Shown here piece after piece: positions 60,484 through 64,000 of a stretch of DNA of 64,000 bases. The position numbers and the translations under genes were made by a program. Below the pieces are notes generated by a model that did not search any database, was not told the DNA's origin, and saw nothing but the letters and a program-made list of their open reading frames with translations. The stretch comes from Rutstroemia sp. NJR-2017a BVV2 (Eukaryota; Ascomycota; Leotiomycetes; Helotiales; Rutstroemiaceae). The stretch covers positions 496,001 to 560,000 of the forward strand of contig NJPS01000010.1 of assembly GCA_002946415.1 (NCBI GenBank). Reading direction: 5' to 3'. The first letter of the stretch is position 1. Each line of letters starts with the position of its first letter.

Positions 60484-61082
60484 GTGCTATCTATGTGGAT
60501 GAGATTGAGGCTATACACACTTGTGGAGCCGTTTAATCACGCTTGGAATACACAGGTATGCGTTACAAAGACGCCAAGCTTGCAGACGAACCCTCAAAAG
60601 GGCGTGGCTTACCGCAGATCTGATACTCTGATAATGCAGTGGTGAAGATATTAGCGAAGCAGCCGTAGTCAGGGGGTATCGTTCAGTTGGTAAGCCTAAA
60701 ATATCCATCGCCTATTTCATTGGACAGCGGATACGATCGATCCTACCCAATGAATCACCAGAACCGCGGTAAGATTAATTGGGTCGCTGTGATGGTCATG
60801 ATACCTACTGAAAAGCACAACGACCAACTGGTCACTGGCAAGAACTGTTGGTAGAACTTCCCCTATCTCAACCAACAAAATTTCCTGGAAGGACTAGAAC
60901 CATTGCTAATAATAAACACCGGGATGCAGCCATGTGGCAGAAACGTGGATGAGCCTGACTGAGGCGGTGTTGGCATGTATTCACGGCGTAGCACCGGTTT
61001 GTTCCAACATTGTTCATCAACACGATTTGTTTTTCTCTTGACTTCAATCATTTTCAGTTCTTCAACACGGTTTTCCCGAATT
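60484..61082. repeat. Diverged duplicated segment, copy 2
   Basis: Second copy of the segment at 52505-52954, about 150 bp longer because of insertions. Its right end lies just upstream of the ML-domain gene start (61137), so this copy probably contains that gene's promoter and leader. Similarity includes the final ACGGTTTTCCCGAA block, which in copy 1 is followed within about 20 bp by the pogo insertion. Confidence 0.65.
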
Positions 61083-61136
61083 AAATATTTTTGCAAGAGA
61101 AGTCATCTATCACAGGCAAACTGCCCTCAGCTCAAG

Positions 61137-61838
61137 ATGTATCTGACAGTTCGTTTCTTCACCACTATGGCTCTGCTGCTCCCAACAGCCATAATGGCGA
61201 CAGATACATTACGAACGCTCCCTCAGCAAGAAACTATCGCGATATCTCCAACAGACCCTTTGAAACCCCCCAAACCCGACTCCCTCAAGGTCCCCGGTTC
61301 ATCGCCCGCATATCATTGCTCCGACCCATCAAACGATCTCTTCCAATTCACAGATTTAATGTTCTATCCCACACACCCACAAGTGTAAGCTATAAAGTCC
61401 CTAAGTCTCCTCATCGTTCAATTCGAACTAATAACCTCTCCTTCCAGCGGATACTACTTCCAGATTTCTATGTGGGGCTATTTTATGTCCGCGACAGGCG
61501 ACGTCCCATGGTTAAACATCACGGGGGTTATAAACGGTCGCCCAGAGCTAGGGCCAATGTATTACTCACCTTTGTGTGATATCGAAGTTTTTCAAGATGT
61601 TTTCGTGCCAAGACCGGATCACGACAACTTCCCTATTGGGAAGCACCGCTCTTGTCCACCTTCGATTCACTCAGGCTATGCTACGATAAGCTCACCGCCT
61701 ATGCCGTTGTATCCAATGGCGGCTCCTTTAGGCGAGTGGGAAGTCAGGCCGGAGGCTACTACGCAGGATGGGAGGAGGATCTTCTGTGTGGAAGGGACTT
61801 TCAATGTGACTAGTGGGCCGCGGCGGGCAAGAGATTAG
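61137..61838 (+). CDS. Secreted ML-domain-like (NPC2-type) protein
   Basis: Small secreted protein resembling the MD-2-related lipid-recognition family, whose members bind sterols or phospholipids in a beta-sandwich. Exons 61137-61384 and 61448-61838 give 212 residues. The signal peptide is MYLTVRFFTTMALLLPTAIM. A Pro/Lys-rich linker (PLKPPKPDSLKVPGSS) precedes the domain. Cysteine spacing fits the family in outline: YHCSDP, PLCDIEVFQD, RSCPPSIHSGYA and RIFCVEGTFNV, with the late PEATTQDGRRIFCVEG typical of the final strands. FQISMWGYFMSATGD suits the hydrophobic entrance strand. The intron follows PQV. The family match is by pattern and is not certain. The gene is convergent with the Cys-rich gene, 151 bp apart, and its promoter region is the duplicated segment. 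Confidence 0.7.
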
Positions 61839-61989
61839 AATAAACAGACTATTCTATTACTGAGAAAAAGTTCTCAATTCACTCAACATTTTCCACTTCT
61901 TATGCATTCCCATACCACAGCACCTCAACGCCAAAACTCCATGAAAGGACTCATTGAATCGCTCGCCCATAAATCATTTTCGACATAAA

Positions 61990-64000
61990 TCAAGCACCAC
62001 AAACCCCAGGATGTTTACTCCCCGTCATACACAGCGTACTTGCGCCTTTGTTAACCCCCCACATCGCCACCCTCCCCTGATCCGGCGTCCCCCCACACCC
62101 ACCTGCACTCGCCTCCAAACGAATCATCTCCTTTAGCTCCTTCCCTGTCGTACAGTAATAGCCATTGAACCCAAAACTACTCAATTTATCCGCCAACACC
62201 AACGCACAGCTGCTCTTTTGGCCAATCACGCAGTAGCTGGAGATATCGAATTGAGAGGACCCGTTGGGATCGCATTTGCCTCCCGTAGCTTTGCACACGG
62301 AGTTTGTGCGTGGCTGAGGACAGACGTTGGCGTCGTTGGAGCAGATTTGCTGGTCGTCGGTATATTTGTCCGCTAGGTCCCAGCAGTCGGCCATCCAGCC
62401 GCCGCGGTCGTCGACGGTGCATTGTACACCATTGGGCCCGGGCGAGGAGAGAGGGATGGCTACTTCGCTTGTGGGTGCAGGGGGTGGCGGTGGGTTTGCA
62501 TCCGGAAGTGCGTTTTTGGGATCGAGAGGGGCATGTCGGCTGCCATCTCCGTTTATGGGTCTATATCCGGATTGGTAGAATTGATAGTCGTCAGGTCCGT
62601 TTACCCATCCTGTTGCGGGATCGTCTTTGACGCATTTCTCGGTGATGTTCATGAAGCTGTCCCAGCAATCTTGCCATTGCAGACCTTGGGAGTGAGTGCC
62701 ACGATACGCGTATCCTTCTACGTTGTTGGGAAGAGCGATGGCAATTTCACAGCCATCTGCAACTGCTGTTGCGACTACCGAATTGGCATTGAGTCCGGCA
62801 GGTTTCTCACATTTGTCGTTGCATAAAACTACATTATATTAGTATGCGCAGGCTGAATGATCTGGGGAATTTGCAGTCGTACCTTCTCGCATCCAATACT
62901 GAAGTTCCTTTGGAGCGACATCGCCCTTATCGGTTGTAACCTTTGAAGGTAGCTCGCTAACTTGGTTGCCACCACAGGATGGGTTATTAGAAGGATGCTC
63001 CCTCGGTTTGTCTGGTGGTGGCGGTGAGCTTGCTGGAGGAAGTGCCGCCTTGATTTTGTCCCACATATTGTAGTCGGAGTCACTGAAAGGAGTATACTCG
63101 TCATCAGAATCATCGCTGAAGTCCATGCAATCGCAATCCTTCCACTTATTGTTCTGATCCGCTAGACCTTTACATTTATGGTCTGTAGTTCCTCCACCGC
63201 ATTCGGCACAGCTCAGAATGTTCTCTGCGGAAGGACATTTTGCTTCTTTTTTACAAGCACAGTCTATGTGCAGACCCTAGGCTAGGATTAGTTGTCGCTC
63301 ATGGCTGAATTAGCAGAGGTATTAGTTACTTACAGCTGTACATTTCTCATCTGCTTCTCCCTTGCAATCATCAGCCGAGCAATTAGGCTCGTCGTCACCA
63401 GTTGGGCAATCCTCTTTACACATGCAGCCAACGGAAGGCCCGGATTGACACCAACCATTTTTGCCATCACAATCCGAGCACTTATCTTGTGGAGTCTCTG
63501 GGCATTGCTTTTTGGGTCTTCCGGTTCCCGGTGGAACAGGGGGAAAAGCTGGAGGTGGGATTGGGAAAGGGAAGATTGGAGGTGGGAGCGTTGTTCTAGA
63601 AAATGAAAGTTAGAAAAGGAAATTTGATGCAAGATCTTGTATATGGATCAATTACCCTGACTTTCCACACTTGCACCCTTGATATGGAGTTCCAATGGCG
63701 GACCCAACATCACCCTTGCCTAGCTATACATCAGATTTGGTTCTTCGACAATTAGGTAAGAAGCTTACATTTTCCATTTCCATCATCACCACCACAACTA
63801 TCACAAGTAATATCACCGGCAGGACATCCTGCGCAGTAAACCAAGAACGATTTCCCAGCGCTATCCTTCCCAGGAAATCTTTTGTCACAGATCCCCGCAG
63901 TTTTGGTGCAACCACCGCATGCTGAGTTGTCGCACGTGAAAGTATTCTGCCCATTACCTTTATGCTCCGGACAGACTTTCGTGGCGTCACCGGGATCAAT
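61990..64000 (-). CDS. Secreted Cys-rich modular protein, 5' part beyond the window
   Basis: Partial; the gene continues past the right edge. Exons in the window are 64000-63769, 63719-63656, 63595-63334, 63276-62883 and 62828-61990, all in phase. It contains at least three Cys-rich modules of the pattern C-x2-C-x-G...C-K-G...GC-x-C: CDSCGGDDGNGKCKG with YQGCKCGKSG, CSDCDGKNGWCQSGPSVGC and MCKEDCP, and CAECGGGTTDHKCKG with WKDCDCMD. A Pro-rich hinge (PPPIFPFPIPPPAFPPVPPG) separates modules. A C-terminal domain follows with DCWDSFMNITEKCVKDDP and TGWVNGPDDYQFYQSGYRPI, a type found at the ends of many secreted fungal proteins, then a Cys-rich tail. I do not know its function. The N-terminus, and any catalytic domain, lies outside, so a chitin- or wall-directed enzyme cannot be excluded. 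Confidence 0.8.

Noticed and set aside
60678..60700. tRNA-like stretch (GGTATCGTTCAGTTGGTAAG)
   Set aside because: Resembles a D arm, but no acceptor stem, anticodon arm or T arm follows.
1..64000. CRISPR arrays, bacterial operons, ribosome binding sites
   Set aside because: The sequence is eukaryotic; no regularly spaced repeats or prokaryotic signals were seen.

Overview
This is eukaryotic DNA from a filamentous ascomycete (Pezizomycotina), probably a Leotiomycete. That follows from short (about 50-60 nt) GT-AG introns with CTAAC/CTGAC-like branch sites, fungal-type orthologues (HAP2/NF-YA, rna1-type RanGAP, NUS1, COX17, TRM5, COG6), a HET-domain gene, a DUF6594 gene, and DNA-transposon relics. 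The genus cannot be fixed from the sequence alone. All exon structures were deduced by hand from splice sites, reading phase and family similarity.

Left part (about 4.8-38.7 kb) is a conserved housekeeping block. TRM5 (-) and an AlkB-like dioxygenase (+) diverge from a 320-bp promoter. NUS1 (-) and COG6 (+) diverge from a 700-bp promoter. COX17 (-, a 3-exon gene of 78 codons) and RanGAP/rna1 (+) diverge from a 392-bp promoter. Then come HAP2/NF-YA (-) and a 12-TM MFS phosphate/glycerophosphodiester-type transporter (+). Two large intervals lack any convincing gene: 14.9-17.8 kb and, strikingly, 18.9-35.3 kb (16.4 kb of short tandem repeats, homopolymers and pyrimidine-rich tracts). A tRNA-Gly(GCC) with a 23-nt intron lies at 38.6 kb.

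Right part (about 39-64 kb) looks like an accessory, fast-evolving compartment. It holds an SDR pseudogene, a large secreted Ser/Thr-rich surface protein with an internal minisatellite, two unknown or poorly known genes (a secreted protein and an ankyrin protein), a DUF6594 membrane protein, a putatively myristoylated retropepsin-like protein, a HET-domain protein, an SGNH/GDSL esterase whose 5' end seems damaged, an ML-domain (NPC2-like) secreted protein, and a Cys-rich secreted protein running off the right edge. Three DNA-transposon relics with identifiable ends are interspersed: a TA-flanked element with GC-rich 46-bp TIRs around an almost G/C-free body (46813-48038), an internally deleted Fot1/pogo element (52955-53787), and a 588-bp foldback/MULE-like MITE with a perfect 9-bp target duplication (56472-57059). 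A diverged duplicated segment (about 52.5 and 60.5 kb) is interrupted in one copy by the pogo element.

Functionally, the left block serves basic cell processes (tRNA m1G37 methylation, dolichol synthesis, Golgi tethering, Cu delivery to cytochrome oxidase, Ran cycle, CCAAT-dependent transcription). The right block is dominated by secreted or surface proteins and self/non-self-type domains, typical of regions shaped by transposons and local gene loss.
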